Below, piece after piece: positions 1 to 7,967 of a stretch of 64,000 nucleotides of DNA. Under the pieces are notes generated by a model. It did no database searches, had not been told where the DNA came from, and saw nothing but the letters and a program-made list of their open reading frames with translations. Source of the DNA: Baekduia sp036518975 (GTDB lineage: Bacteria > Actinomycetota > Thermoleophilia > Solirubrobacterales > Solirubrobacteraceae); contig DATDMD010000025.1 in the NCBI GenBank assembly GCA_036518975.1, positions 1 to 64,000 on the forward strand. The letters are read 5' to 3'. The translations under genes and the position numbers were made by a program. How positions within the stretch are numbered: position 1 is the first letter of the stretch; every line of letters begins with the position of its first letter.

Positions 1-172
1 TGTAGATCGGCATGTCGAGACGCGCACCGAGACGCGCGAGCGCGTCGGCCGACCGGTCGACGGCGGCGCAGAGATCCGCGGCATGGCCGCGCGCGACGGC
101 GCCGGCGGCGGCTTCGGCGGCGGCGCCGGTGGGGCGCGCGCCGGCGGCTTCGGCGGGGGAGGCGGTCGGTGA
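1..172 (+). CDS. C-terminal end of an upstream protein, probably a MacA/HlyD-type adaptor (partial)
   Basis: Only the last 56 codons are present, read in the frame that stops with TGA at 170-172. The tail is very glycine-rich (runs of GGGFGGG type) and the stop overlaps the GTG of the ABC ATPase by GTGA, so it is the first visible gene of the operon. Membrane-fusion adaptors usually precede MacB-type ATPase and permease genes and often end in such low-complexity tails, which is the only reason for the call. No diagnostic adaptor domain falls inside the window, so any upstream exporter component is possible. Confidence 0.45.
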   Translation, partial: VDRHVETRTETRERVGRPVDGGAEIRGMAARDGAGGGFGGGAGGARAGGFGGGGGR

Positions 173-939
173 GCCCGGCTCACCGCCAGCGGCCGCGACG
201 GCCCGTCATCGAGGTCGACGACGTCCGCCGCACCTACCAGATCACCGAGGACCTCCAGGTCAACGCGCTCGACGGCGTGTCCCTGCGCATCGAGCGCGGC
301 GAGTTCGTCGCGATCATGGGCTCGTCGGGCTCCGGCAAGTCCACATTGATGAACATGCTCGGTTGCCTCGACATGCCGACGAGCGGGCGCTACCTGCTCG
401 ACGGCGTCGACGTGCGCGACATGGACGAGGACGAGCAGTCCGACCTGCGCAACCGCAAGATCGGCTTCGTCTTCCAGGCCTTCAACCTGGTCCCGCGCAC
501 GAGCGCGCTGGCCAACGTCGAGCTGCCGCTGAGCTACGCGGGCGTGACGAGGTCCGAGCGCCGCCGGCGGGCGACCGGCGCGCTGAAGGCCGTCGGCATG
601 GGCGCGCGGATGGACCACCTCCCGTCCGAGCTGTCGGGCGGCCAGCAGCAGCGTGTCGCGGTCGCGCGGGCGATCGTCACCAACCCGTCGCTGATCCTCG
701 CCGACGAGCCGACCGGCAACCTCGACTCGCGCTCGACCGACGACGTCCTCAACATCTTCGCGGGGCTCAACGACGAGGGCCGGACGGTGGTCCTGATCAC
801 GCACGAGGACGACGTGGCCGAGCGCGCGCGCCGGACGATCCGGCTCGCGGACGGCAAGATCGTCTCCGACGTGCGCACGGGCGCCGGTGCCGGTGCCGCC
901 GCGGACGCCGGCGGCGCCGTCGCCGGGGAGGCCGCGTGA
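169..939 (+). CDS. ABC transporter ATP-binding protein, MacB/LolD type
   Basis: This 256-residue ATPase powers the permease encoded by the next gene. Walker A GSSGSGKST lies at residues 51-59, the Q-loop near VFQAF at 101-105, signature LSGGQQQR at 155-162, Walker B LILADE at 175-180 and the switch histidine at about 212. The pattern is that of the MacB/LolD/FtsE family, which drives extrusion or envelope remodelling from the cytoplasmic face. The GTG start overlaps the upstream stop (GTGA). An Ala/Gly-rich tail of about 25 residues follows the domain. The substrate cannot be read from sequence. Confidence 0.93.
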   Translation: MSPAHRQRPRRPVIEVDDVRRTYQITEDLQVNALDGVSLRIERGEFVAIMGSSGSGKSTLMNMLGCLDMPTSGRYLLDGVDVRDMDEDEQSDLRNRKIGFVFQAFNLVPRTSALANVELPLSYAGVTRSERRRRATGALKAVGMGARMDHLPSELSGGQQQRVAVARAIVTNPSLILADEPTGNLDSRSTDDVLNIFAGLNDEGRTVVLITHEDDVAERARRTIRLADGKIVSDVRTGAGAGAAADAGGAVAGEAA

Positions 940-2165
940 CCCTCGCCGAGACGCTGCGCATCGCGCTCGGCGGCATCGTGGCCAACAAGCTGCGCTCCGG
1001 CCTGACGATCCTCGGCATGACGATCGGCGTCGCGTCGGTCATCGTGCTGGTGGCCGTCGGCAACGGCTCCAAGCAGCAGGTCCAGGCCAACATCCAGGCC
1101 CTGGGCTCCAACGTCCTGCTCGTCCAGACGGCGGGCGCGCGCGGCGGGCCCGGGTTCTTCGGCGGGGGCGGCGGCGCGACCGTGTCGCTCACGCAGGCCG
1201 ACGCGACCGCGCTGCAGGACCCGTTCAACGCGCCCGACGTCAAGAGCGCCTCGCCGGTCGTCACCGCGGCGCAGACGACGCTGGTGGCCGGGTCGGTGTC
1301 CTACGCGTCGACCGTCACCGGCACGACGCCCAGCTACGCGACCGCGCGCAACTACGAGGTGGCGTCCGGCGCGATGTTCACCAACACGGACGTCAAGAAG
1401 CACAACCGCGTCGTCGTGCTCGGCCCGACGGTCGTCGAGAACCTGTTCCCCGGAACCAACCCGGTGGGGCAGACCATCAAGATGGGCGGCTCGTCGTTCA
1501 CGGTCGTCGGCGTGACCAAGGCCAAGGGGTCGAACGGCACGACCGACCAGGACGACGTCGTCTTCGCGCCGCTCACCGCCGTCCAGGACGTGCTCAGCGG
1601 CTACGGGTCGATCAACCAGATCGTCGTCCAGGCCAAGTCCGAGACGGCGCTGAACGGCGCGCAGGCCGAGGTGACGTCGATCCTCGACCAGCGCCACGAC
1701 ATCGACCCGACCGACACCTCCACGTCGTCGTTCCAGGTCATCAACCAGGGGTCGATCCTCGAGACCTCCAACGCGACGACGTCGGTGTTCACGACGCTGC
1801 TCGGTGCGGTCGCGGCGATCTCGCTGCTCGTCGGCGGCATCGGCGTCATGAACATCATGTTGGTGTCGGTCACCGAGCGCACGCGGGAGATCGGCATCCG
1901 CAAGGCGATCGGCGCGCGCAGGGCCGACATCCTCTGGCAGTTCCTGGCCGAGGCCGTGCTGGTGTCGATGCTCGGCGGCCTCACCGGTGTGCTCGTCGGG
2001 CTGATCGGCAGCAGGTTCACGATCGCCGGCGTCGAGCCCGTCATCGCCTTCTACTCCATCCCCTTGTCCTTCGGCGCGGCCGTCCTGGCCGGCCTGTTCT
2101 TCGGCACCTACCCGGCGGGCCGCGCTGCGCGCCTGCGTCCCATCGACGCCCTCAGATTCGAATGA
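936..2165 (+). CDS. ABC transporter permease, MacB/FtsX family
   Basis: A 409-residue membrane protein starting at GTG 936, overlapping the ATPase stop by four bases. An N-terminal membrane segment (about residues 20-40) is followed by a periplasmic core domain with a glycine-rich loop, then three membrane helices of the FtsX domain. The family signature TREIGIRKAIGARR sits just after the second helix. MacB-type permeases are mechanotransducers that pull substrates through an adaptor and do not import. The gene is translationally coupled to the DUF5666-like gene by ATGA. Substrate unknown (peptide, lipid or antibiotic). Confidence 0.92.
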   Translation: MTLAETLRIALGGIVANKLRSGLTILGMTIGVASVIVLVAVGNGSKQQVQANIQALGSNVLLVQTAGARGGPGFFGGGGGATVSLTQADATALQDPFNAPDVKSASPVVTAAQTTLVAGSVSYASTVTGTTPSYATARNYEVASGAMFTNTDVKKHNRVVVLGPTVVENLFPGTNPVGQTIKMGGSSFTVVGVTKAKGSNGTTDQDDVVFAPLTAVQDVLSGYGSINQIVVQAKSETALNGAQAEVTSILDQRHDIDPTDTSTSSFQVINQGSILETSNATTSVFTTLLGAVAAISLLVGGIGVMNIMLVSVTERTREIGIRKAIGARRADILWQFLAEAVLVSMLGGLTGVLVGLIGSRFTIAGVEPVIAFYSIPLSFGAAVLAGLFFGTYPAGRAARLRPIDALRFE

Positions 2166-2920
2166 GCGACCACGATCAGATGACTCAGCAGCACGAGCAC
2201 TACGACGACGCCGACCTCGACTGGTACGACGGGGAGGCCGACGGCCCGGCCGCGCTGGACGACGACGCGGAAGACGACGCGCTCCCGCGGCGCCCGAAGC
2301 GGAGGCTCGCGACCCCCGCGACGGCCGTCCTGGCGGCGGTGGTCCTGCTCGCCGCGGGCTTCGTCGGCGGCGTGCAGGTGCAGAAGCACCAGTCCGGGTC
2401 GTCGTCCGGGGGCGGCGGCGGCGCGCGTGCGGGCGCCGGCGGCGCCGGCTTGGCGGCACGCTTCGGCGGCCAGGGCGGCGGCACGGCCGCGGCCGCGGGA
2501 GGCGGCGGCAACCAGGGTGCCGGCGGGGGCGCGGCCGGGAGCGCGGCCTCCGGCGCCACCGCCGGCACCGTCGCCAACGTGAAGGGCTCGACGCTCTACG
2601 TCACCACCAGCGACGGCACGACGGTCAAGGTCAAGACCAACAGCAACTCGAAGGTCACGCGCAACGCGTCGGCCGAGCCGTCGGCGGTCCACCCGGGCGA
2701 CACGATCGTCGTCCAGGGCGCCAAGGCGTCGAGCGGGACCGTGACCGCGTCGTCGATCACGGCGACCGCCAAGGGCGTGTCGGCGTTCGGCGGGCTGGGC
2801 GGGTTCGGCGGCCGCGCGGGCGGTGGCGGGGCGGCCGGCGGCGCGGCCGGCGGGTCCGGCTCCACCGGCGGCGGGTCGGGCGTCCAGGTGCCGCAGGGCT
2901 TCGCGCCGCCGGCCGGATAG
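2162..2920 (+). CDS. Membrane-anchored Gly-rich protein with DUF5666-like domain
   Basis: A 252-residue protein with an acidic cytoplasmic N-terminus, one membrane helix at about 52-73, a long Gly/Ala linker, a small beta-rich domain at about 140-205 (GTVANVKGSTLYVTTSDG and DTIVVQGAKASSGTV), then another Gly-rich tail ending in a Pro-rich segment. The repeated short strands around 'V..V.G.T..VTT.DG' resemble DUF5666, an OB-like extracytoplasmic domain. ATG overlaps the permease stop, so it belongs to the exporter operon. A related domain occurs in the gene at 53224-53955. It may be an exporter accessory or substrate-side protein; function unknown. Confidence 0.7.
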   Translation: MSDHDQMTQQHEHYDDADLDWYDGEADGPAALDDDAEDDALPRRPKRRLATPATAVLAAVVLLAAGFVGGVQVQKHQSGSSSGGGGGARAGAGGAGLAARFGGQGGGTAAAAGGGGNQGAGGGAAGSAASGATAGTVANVKGSTLYVTTSDGTTVKVKTNSNSKVTRNASAEPSAVHPGDTIVVQGAKASSGTVTASSITATAKGVSAFGGLGGFGGRAGGGGAAGGAAGGSGSTGGGSGVQVPQGFAPPAG

Positions 2921-2952
2921 CGGACGGCGTCGGAGGGGCCTCGCGCGGCACA

Positions 2953-4581
2953 ATGCGGCCAGTGCCGCTCATCCACGTCACCGGCCACCGCAACCCCGAC
3001 ACGGACTCGATCGCCTCGGCGATCGGGTACGCCGAGCTGCGCGGTCGTCAGGATCCCGACAACACCTACGTCCCGGTCCGCCTCGGCGACACCAACAGCC
3101 AGACGCGCTGGGTCCTCGGGCAGGCCGGCGCGGCCGAGCCGATGTTCCTGCCGCACATCATGTTGCGCGTCCGCGACGTGATGCAGCAGGACTTCTACGC
3201 GGCGGGCGTCGACGACGCGGTCCGCGAGGTCGGCCTGACGATGGCGCAGGACAAGCTCGACGTGGTGCCGATCGTCGACCACGACGGCAGGCTCGTCGGC
3301 GTGATGACCGAGCGCGCGCTGGCCCGGCGGTACATCCGCGAGACCCGTGAGGCGTCCTCGCTGGTCGACACGCCGACGCGCGTGGGCGCGATCGCCGCGG
3401 CCGTCAGCGGCCAGCAGGTCGTCGGCGACGACATGACCGTCGCGGGCCGCGTGTGGGTGTTCGCGATGGCGACCGACTTCACCGAGTCCGGGATCGCCGC
3501 CGGCGACGTCGTGATCATCGGCAACCGCGAGGACGCGCAGAGGCGGATGATCGAGCGCGGCGTCGCGCTGATGCTGATCTCCAACGGGATCGCGCCGAGC
3601 GACGACGTGCTGCGGCACGCGCGCGACGCCGGGACGGCGATCATCCTGTCGCCGCTGGACTCCTACGTCTGCGGCCGTATGACGACGCTGGCCGCGCCGT
3701 GCAGCGCGCTGATGGACACCGACCCGGTGACCGTGCGCGGCAACGACCTGCTGGAGGACGTGACCGACGTCATCAAGGACGTGTCCTACCGGGCGGCCGT
3801 GGCGGTCGACCGCTCAGGGCATCCGATCGGGCTCGTCACGCGCACCGACCTGGTCAACCCGCGGCCGCGCGACGTGCTGCTGGTCGACCACGCCGAGCAG
3901 GGCCAGTCGGTGCCGGGCATCGAGCAGGCGCACATCGTCGAGATCCTCGACCACCATCACATCGGCTCGATCGAGACGCGCGTGCCGGTGAGGGCGACGT
4001 TCGACCCGGTGGGCTCGACGGCGACGCTGGTGATCGAGCGCTTCCGGCAGGCGGGCGAGGCGCCGACGCGCCCGACCGCGACGGTGCTGCTCGGGGCGAT
4101 CCTGAGCGACACGGTGATCTTGAACTCGCCGACGACGACCGAGCGCGACCACGAGGCTGTCCGCTGGCTGCAGGCGTTCCTCGACGTCGACGCGGGTGCG
4201 TGGGGGCGCGAGATGTTCGAGTCCGGCTCCGACGCCGCCGACGCGTCGGTCGAGTCCCTGCTCGGGCGCGACTCCAAGGAGTACGAGACGGCCGAGGGCC
4301 CGATGTCGATCGCGCAGGTCGAGACGGCGGGGAAGGTCCTGGTCGACCGGCTCGGCGAGCTGCGCGACGCGCTCCGGGTCCAGCACGACAAGAACGGCCA
4401 CATCCTCTCGGCGCTGATGGTGACCGACATCCTGGAGAAGCACACGCAGCTCCTGGTCGCCGGCGACGTGGCGGCGGCCGAGCGGGCGTTCGGCGTGGAC
4501 GCGCAGGACGGGATCATCGACCTGCCGGGCGTGATGTCGCGCAAGAAGCAGGTGGCGCCGCCGCTGCTGGGGGCGTTCTAA
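2953..4581 (+). CDS. ppaC: Manganese-dependent inorganic pyrophosphatase, family II with CBS and DRTGG domains
   Basis: Hydrolyses PPi to two phosphates in the cytoplasm. The 542 residues show the DHH N-terminal motif GHRNPDTDSIASA (about 11-23), a CBS domain (about 70-130), a DRTGG domain (about 130-245), a second CBS domain (about 250-310), the DHH motif ILDHHHIGS and the C-terminal DHHA2 domain. In characterised CBS-PPases the CBS pair binds adenine nucleotides (AMP/ADP inhibit, ATP activates) and the DRTGG-containing form also responds to diadenosine polyphosphates. ATG 2953 is listed, but GTG 2962 lies 7 bases after a CACAAT box and may be the true leaderless start. Convergent with arsC; the two stops share three bases. 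Confidence 0.93.
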   Translation: MRPVPLIHVTGHRNPDTDSIASAIGYAELRGRQDPDNTYVPVRLGDTNSQTRWVLGQAGAAEPMFLPHIMLRVRDVMQQDFYAAGVDDAVREVGLTMAQDKLDVVPIVDHDGRLVGVMTERALARRYIRETREASSLVDTPTRVGAIAAAVSGQQVVGDDMTVAGRVWVFAMATDFTESGIAAGDVVIIGNREDAQRRMIERGVALMLISNGIAPSDDVLRHARDAGTAIILSPLDSYVCGRMTTLAAPCSALMDTDPVTVRGNDLLEDVTDVIKDVSYRAAVAVDRSGHPIGLVTRTDLVNPRPRDVLLVDHAEQGQSVPGIEQAHIVEILDHHHIGSIETRVPVRATFDPVGSTATLVIERFRQAGEAPTRPTATVLLGAILSDTVILNSPTTTERDHEAVRWLQAFLDVDAGAWGREMFESGSDAADASVESLLGRDSKEYETAEGPMSIAQVETAGKVLVDRLGELRDALRVQHDKNGHILSALMVTDILEKHTQLLVAGDVAAAERAFGVDAQDGIIDLPGVMSRKKQVAPPLLGAF

Positions 4582-4979
4582 GGCGCGTCGAGCTCGGCGA
4601 CGAGGTCGTCGACGCGGCGCGCGATGTCGTCGCGGATCGCCCGGACCTCGTCGAGCGGGCGGCCCTTCGGGTCGGTGAGGTCCCAGTCGACGTAGCGCTT
4701 GCCCGGGACGTAGGGGCACGTGTCGCCGCAGCCCATCGTCACGACGAGGTCGGCCTGCTCGGCCAGCGCGGTCGTCAGCCGTTGGGGGCGGTTGTGCGAC
4801 AGGTCGATGCCGAGCTCGTCCATCACCGCGACGACCTCGGGGTGGACGCGGTCGCCGGGGTCGGCGACGCTGCCGGCCGAGAGCGCGCGGTGGCGCCCGC
4901 CGGCCGCGCGTTCGAGCAGCGCAGCGGACATCTGCGAGCGGCCGGCGTTGTGGAGGCAGACGAACAGAACGGTGGCCAT
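4578..4979 (-). CDS. arsC: Arsenate reductase, LMW-phosphatase/thioredoxin-coupled type
   Basis: Reduces arsenate to arsenite in the cytoplasm. The 133-residue protein has the P-loop CLHNAGRS (Cys8 to Arg14) of the low-molecular-weight phosphatase fold and redox cysteines at 84 and 88, equivalent to the Cys triad of thioredoxin-coupled ArsC from Gram-positives. It is the last gene of the arsR-arsM-aqpS-arsC operon; its ATG overlaps the aqpS stop by one base. No ArsB or Acr3 pump accompanies it, so arsenite would leave through AqpS or be methylated by ArsM. Confidence 0.93.
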   Translation of the reverse strand: MATVLFVCLHNAGRSQMSAALLERAAGGRHRALSAGSVADPGDRVHPEVVAVMDELGIDLSHNRPQRLTTALAEQADLVVTMGCGDTCPYVPGKRYVDWDLTDPKGRPLDEVRAIRDDIARRVDDLVAELDAP

Positions 4980-5665
4980 CAGGCGAGCACCGGCGACTCG
5001 ACGGGTGCGGGATGGAGCGTCCGGACGAGCGCGACCGCCGCGACGCCGCCGGCCAGCTGGGCGACGACGTACGCGGGCGCCGACGCGGGCGCGATCCCGG
5101 CGAACGAGTCGGAGAACATGCGGCCGACGGTGATCGCCGGGTTGGCGAAGCTCGTCGAGCTGGTGAAGAAGTAGGCCGCGCCGATGTAGGCGCCGACGGC
5201 GGCGGGCACGGTCGCGGCGCGGCCGGTGTGGGCCAGCCCGTAGATGACGAGCAGCAGGCCGGCGGTCGCGACGACCTCCGAGAGGACGTGCGCGCCGGTC
5301 GCCCGGTGCGTCGTCGCGATGCTGATCGCGGGCTCGGCGAACATCGCGTTGGCGAGGATGGCGCCGGCGACGCAGCCGGCGACCTGCACCGGGATGTACG
5401 TGAGCAGGTCCCGCCGCTCGAGCGCGCCGAACGCGGCGGCGGCGAGCGACACCACCGGGTTGAAGTGCGCGCCGGAGACCGCGCCGAACATGCAGATGAT
5501 CGCGAAGAGGCCGGTCGCGGTGGCGGCGGCGTTCTCGAGGAGCTGCAGGCCGGTGTCGTTCGGGGACAGGCGGCTCGCCATGATCCCGGAGCCGACGACG
5601 ACGGCGGTCAGGAACGCTGAGCCGAGGAGCTCGGCGAGGGCGCGGCGGGGGAGCGTGGGGTTCAC
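4979..5665 (-). CDS. aqpS: Aquaglyceroporin, arsenite channel AqpS-like (MIP family)
   Basis: A 228-residue major intrinsic protein with six predicted helices and the two half-helix motifs HFNPVVS (NPV at 69-71) and FANPAITVGR (NPA at 175-177). The MIP family moves water or small uncharged solutes; ars-operon members such as AqpS of Sinorhizobium let As(OH)3 run out down its gradient after ArsC makes it. The GTG start (5665) overlaps the arsM stop and the stop overlaps arsC. Replacement of the first NPA alanine by valine is seen in other ars-linked MIPs. Physiological substrate is inferred from context. Confidence 0.9.
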   Translation of the reverse strand: MNPTLPRRALAELLGSAFLTAVVVGSGIMASRLSPNDTGLQLLENAAATATGLFAIICMFGAVSGAHFNPVVSLAAAAFGALERRDLLTYIPVQVAGCVAGAILANAMFAEPAISIATTHRATGAHVLSEVVATAGLLLVIYGLAHTGRAATVPAAVGAYIGAAYFFTSSTSFANPAITVGRMFSDSFAGIAPASAPAYVVAQLAGGVAAVALVRTLHPAPVESPVLA

Positions 5666-6423
5666 GGCGCCGCCGGCGCCGCCGCCGGCTTGCGGGCGCG
5701 GACGATCGCCGAGGCGGCGTGCGCGTGGACGCGGTGGGTGGGGCGGATCTCGACGTCGGTCAGGCCGGCCGCGGTGAGCGCGGCGGTCAGCTCCGCCTCG
5801 GTGAGGGCGCCGGCGACGCAGCCGGTCCAGGCGGCGACGTCGGCGCGGGTCGCGGCGTCCATGTCCTCGTCGGCGATGACGTCGGAGATCGCGAAGCGCC
5901 CACCGGGGCGCAGCACGCGGGCGGCCTCACGCAGGACCCGCGGCTTGTCGCCGGAGAGGTTGATGACGCAGTTGCTGATGACGACGTCGACGGAGGCGTC
6001 GGGGAGCGGGACGTCCTCGATGTGGCCCTTGACGAAGGCGACGTTGTCGACGCCGGCGGCCGCCGCGTTGGCGCGGGCGAGCGCGAGCATCTCGTCGGTC
6101 ATGTCCAACCCGATGGCCTTGCCGTTCGGGCCGACACGGGCGGCGGAGATCAGGACGTCGGTCCCGGCGCCGGAGCCGAGGTCCAGGACCGTCTCACCCT
6201 CGCGCAGGTCCGCGACGGCGGTCGGGACGCCGCAGCCCAGCGAGGCGCGGGCGGCCTTGGCGGTCGCGGGATCGAGGTCGGCGTCGTCGTAGAGGCGTGC
6301 GCCGAAGACGTCGTCCTGCGACGGGGTCGAGCAGCAGCCCCCGCCGGAGCCGGCCGCGAGCGCGGCGGCGGCGTACTTGGCGCGGACGGTCTCGCGCAGG
6401 TCGGTGGTGGTCAGGTCAGCCAT
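5662..6423 (-). CDS. arsM: Arsenite S-adenosylmethionine methyltransferase
   Basis: Methylates As(III) stepwise using AdoMet, giving methylarsenicals that may volatilise. The 253-residue protein has SAM motif I LDLGSGAGTD at about 80-89 and cysteines at 30, 31, 64, 152 (ISNCVINL) and 202 (WTGCVAG). Cys152 and Cys202 correspond to the arsenic-binding pair conserved in all ArsM, and the more N-terminal cysteines to those needed for the first methylation. The start ATG 6423 was chosen because it begins the conserved protein and lies inside the arsR 3' end (13-base overlap), indicating translational coupling. Confidence 0.93.
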   Translation of the reverse strand: MADLTTTDLRETVRAKYAAAALAAGSGGGCCSTPSQDDVFGARLYDDADLDPATAKAARASLGCGVPTAVADLREGETVLDLGSGAGTDVLISAARVGPNGKAIGLDMTDEMLALARANAAAAGVDNVAFVKGHIEDVPLPDASVDVVISNCVINLSGDKPRVLREAARVLRPGGRFAISDVIADEDMDAATRADVAAWTGCVAGALTEAELTAALTAAGLTDVEIRPTHRVHAHAASAIVRARKPAAAPAAP

Positions 6424-6755
6424 GAGGTGAGCTCCTTCGCGGCGTCGGAGGTGGGGGAGTAGTAGGCCCAGCGGTGGCGGCGCTCGACGGTCATCAACCC
6501 TGAGTCGACGAGCTTCTTGATGTGGTGGGACAGCAGCGACTGCTTGATGTCGAACAGCGCGACGAGCTCGCACTGGCAGACCGGCGCGTCGCTGCGCCTG
6601 ACGACGTCGAGGATCTGGACGCGCAACGGCTCGGCGAGCGCCTTGGCGACGGTGGCGATCCGGTCGGCGTCGAGGTCGGGGCTGAGGCCGCCGGCCGGCG
6701 CGCAGCATTGGTCTGCGGCGGGTCCGGCGAGCGGCAGGGGTGTCATCTGGCTCAC
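6411..6755 (-). CDS. arsR: ArsR/SmtB family arsenic-responsive repressor
   Basis: A 114-residue winged-helix repressor that heads the ars operon. The recognition helix region SLLSHHIKKLVDSG is typical. Cysteines at 17-18 and 60/62 (CQCEL) match the arrangement of Corynebacterium glutamicum ArsR, where Cys15, Cys16 and Cys55 of the partner subunit bind As(III), rather than the E. coli CVC type. GTG 6755 is favoured over ATG 6746 because AAGGA (6767-6763) lies 7 bases upstream. A perfect operator covers that SD and start, so the protein should repress itself and the genes after it. Confidence 0.92.
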   Translation of the reverse strand: MSQMTPLPLAGPAADQCCAPAGGLSPDLDADRIATVAKALAEPLRVQILDVVRRSDAPVCQCELVALFDIKQSLLSHHIKKLVDSGLMTVERRHRWAYYSPTSDAAKELTSWLT

Positions 6756-6777
6756 ATCAACATCCTTTGATGTGAGC
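6750..6777. promoter_or_regulatory. ArsR operator, perfect 11-bp inverted repeat
   Basis: GCTCACATCAA (6750-6760) and TTGATGTGAGC (6767-6777) are exact reverse complements with a 6-base spacer. The site overlaps the Shine-Dalgarno and GTG start of arsR. ArsR proteins bind such interrupted palindromes (ATCAA...TTGAT core), so this is the expected repressor site. Confidence 0.88.
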
Positions 6778-6788
6778 GAACCTAGCAG

Positions 6789-7625
6789 CTAGGGCGAGGA
6801 CGCGTCCAGCGCGGGCCAGCCGACGTCGCGCGCCTTGAGCGCCTCGTCGGCCGCCGCTCCGCCGCGCAGGCCAAAGAGGCGCTTGGCGTACAGCAGGTAG
6901 ACGACGACCGCGACGTTCAGGACGAAGGCGATGACCTTGAAGGGCGAGACGTGCTCGGACAGCTCGTAGATCTCGACCGGGAGCAGCGACGCGGTCACGA
7001 CGAACGTGAGGTACTCGGCCCAGCGCTTGGCGTACCAGAGGCCGACGGCCTCGACGCCCTCGACCAAGGCGTACACGATCGCGATCGCGGCGAAGAGGTG
7101 CAGCCTGGAGCTCCGCAGCGAGAACAGCTGGTCGATGCGGTGCGTGATGCCGTGGCTCGATCCGGCGCCGTTGGCGGACTCGCCGGTGACGTCGGCGGTG
7201 ACGCGCAGGACGACGTCGCGGAGGTCCGTGCGGTTGGCGCTGAACAGCAGGATCGCGACCGCCAGCAGCGCCAGGCCGACGAAGTGCAGCCCGCGATCGA
7301 TCGCGATCAGACGCAGGACGACCTTGTCGCGGAGCGGCCGGCCACGGAGCGGGAGCTCGATGTGGTCGCGATCGGGCGGGAGGTCGCTCGCGGGATGCGC
7401 CGGCGGCGGCCCGATCGCCAACCACGAGTCGCACCGCAGGCACCGATGCCACCGCACCCCATCGATCTCCCGGGCGACGACCGCATCCTCCGGCCGGAGT
7501 TGGGCCGCATCCAACCCGACCAACGCATGCCCCGCGAGCCCGCACACCAACAGCTCCCAATGGAACCGCGGGACGAACCGGCGCGGCTGCTCACGCCGAA
7601 CGCCTGGAGCGAGTCGATCGGTCAC
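6789..7625 (-). CDS. DUF2127 family membrane protein
   Basis: A 278-residue protein with a cysteine-containing N-terminal stretch (HRCLRCDSW), then four predicted membrane helices between about 110 and 255. Segments such as RGLHFVGLALLAVAILL, ALVEGVEAVGLWYAKRWAEY and LPVEIYEL are typical of DUF2127, a widespread family of small integral membrane proteins without known role. The CxxC-like region could be a zinc-ribbon remnant. The GTG start (7625) is uncertain. It ends 12 bases before the ars operator and reads in the same direction, but the operator suggests separate transcription. Confidence 0.75.
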   Translation of the reverse strand: MTDRLAPGVRREQPRRFVPRFHWELLVCGLAGHALVGLDAAQLRPEDAVVAREIDGVRWHRCLRCDSWLAIGPPPAHPASDLPPDRDHIELPLRGRPLRDKVVLRLIAIDRGLHFVGLALLAVAILLFSANRTDLRDVVLRVTADVTGESANGAGSSHGITHRIDQLFSLRSSRLHLFAAIAIVYALVEGVEAVGLWYAKRWAEYLTFVVTASLLPVEIYELSEHVSPFKVIAFVLNVAVVVYLLYAKRLFGLRGGAAADEALKARDVGWPALDASSP

Positions 7626-7967
7626 CGTGCCGGACCCTACTTCGGTTTGGAGCGGCCGCAGCGGTCATGCGTCCGCGAGCGGATGCGATGTGGAGGGAGG
7701 TGGTGGGCCGCAGCGATCTTGCGTCCGCGAGCGGAGCGGAGCGGCGGGGGTGCGGTCCGGTTGGCGTTGCGGGCGGCGTCGATGCGCGGCCGTGGGCGGT
7801 GGCGGCGACGGGGGAGTGGAGGCGCGTCACGCGAGGGGCGGCGCGCCGGGGGTGTGGAGGGGCGGCGCGCCGGGGGTCGGCCGCAGGCGGCCCCCCGCAT
7901 AGCCCAACTGCCACATCGGCAACCCCCGACCGGCCGACGACGCCGCCGCGCGCGTCATCATGTGGAC
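7626..7967. repeat. 342-base gene-free gap with short tandem repeats upstream of rapZ
   Basis: Two 30-base near-copies start at 7654 and 7706 (period 52, two mismatches); each contains the hairpin TCCGC-GA-GCGGA. Further on, an identical 20-base unit (AGGGGCGGCGCGCCGGGGGT) occurs at 7834-7853 and 7858-7877 (period 24). A strong hairpin follows at 7873-7896 (GGCCGC-AG-GCGGCC core). No convincing coding sequence is present on either strand. The region probably holds the rapZ promoter and its leader; whether the hairpins terminate or regulate is unknown. Confidence 0.7.

Noticed and set aside
12..935. A continuous open frame from 12 that runs through the ATPase region into the permease
   Set aside because: The part before 936 is an Arg/Pro/Ala-rich shadow of the real ATPase frame; Walker motifs are in the frame starting at 169.
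7591..7914. Minus-strand frames in the rapZ upstream gap
   Set aside because: They are Arg/Pro-rich, overlap tandem repeats and match no family; third-position GC is not that of a gene.
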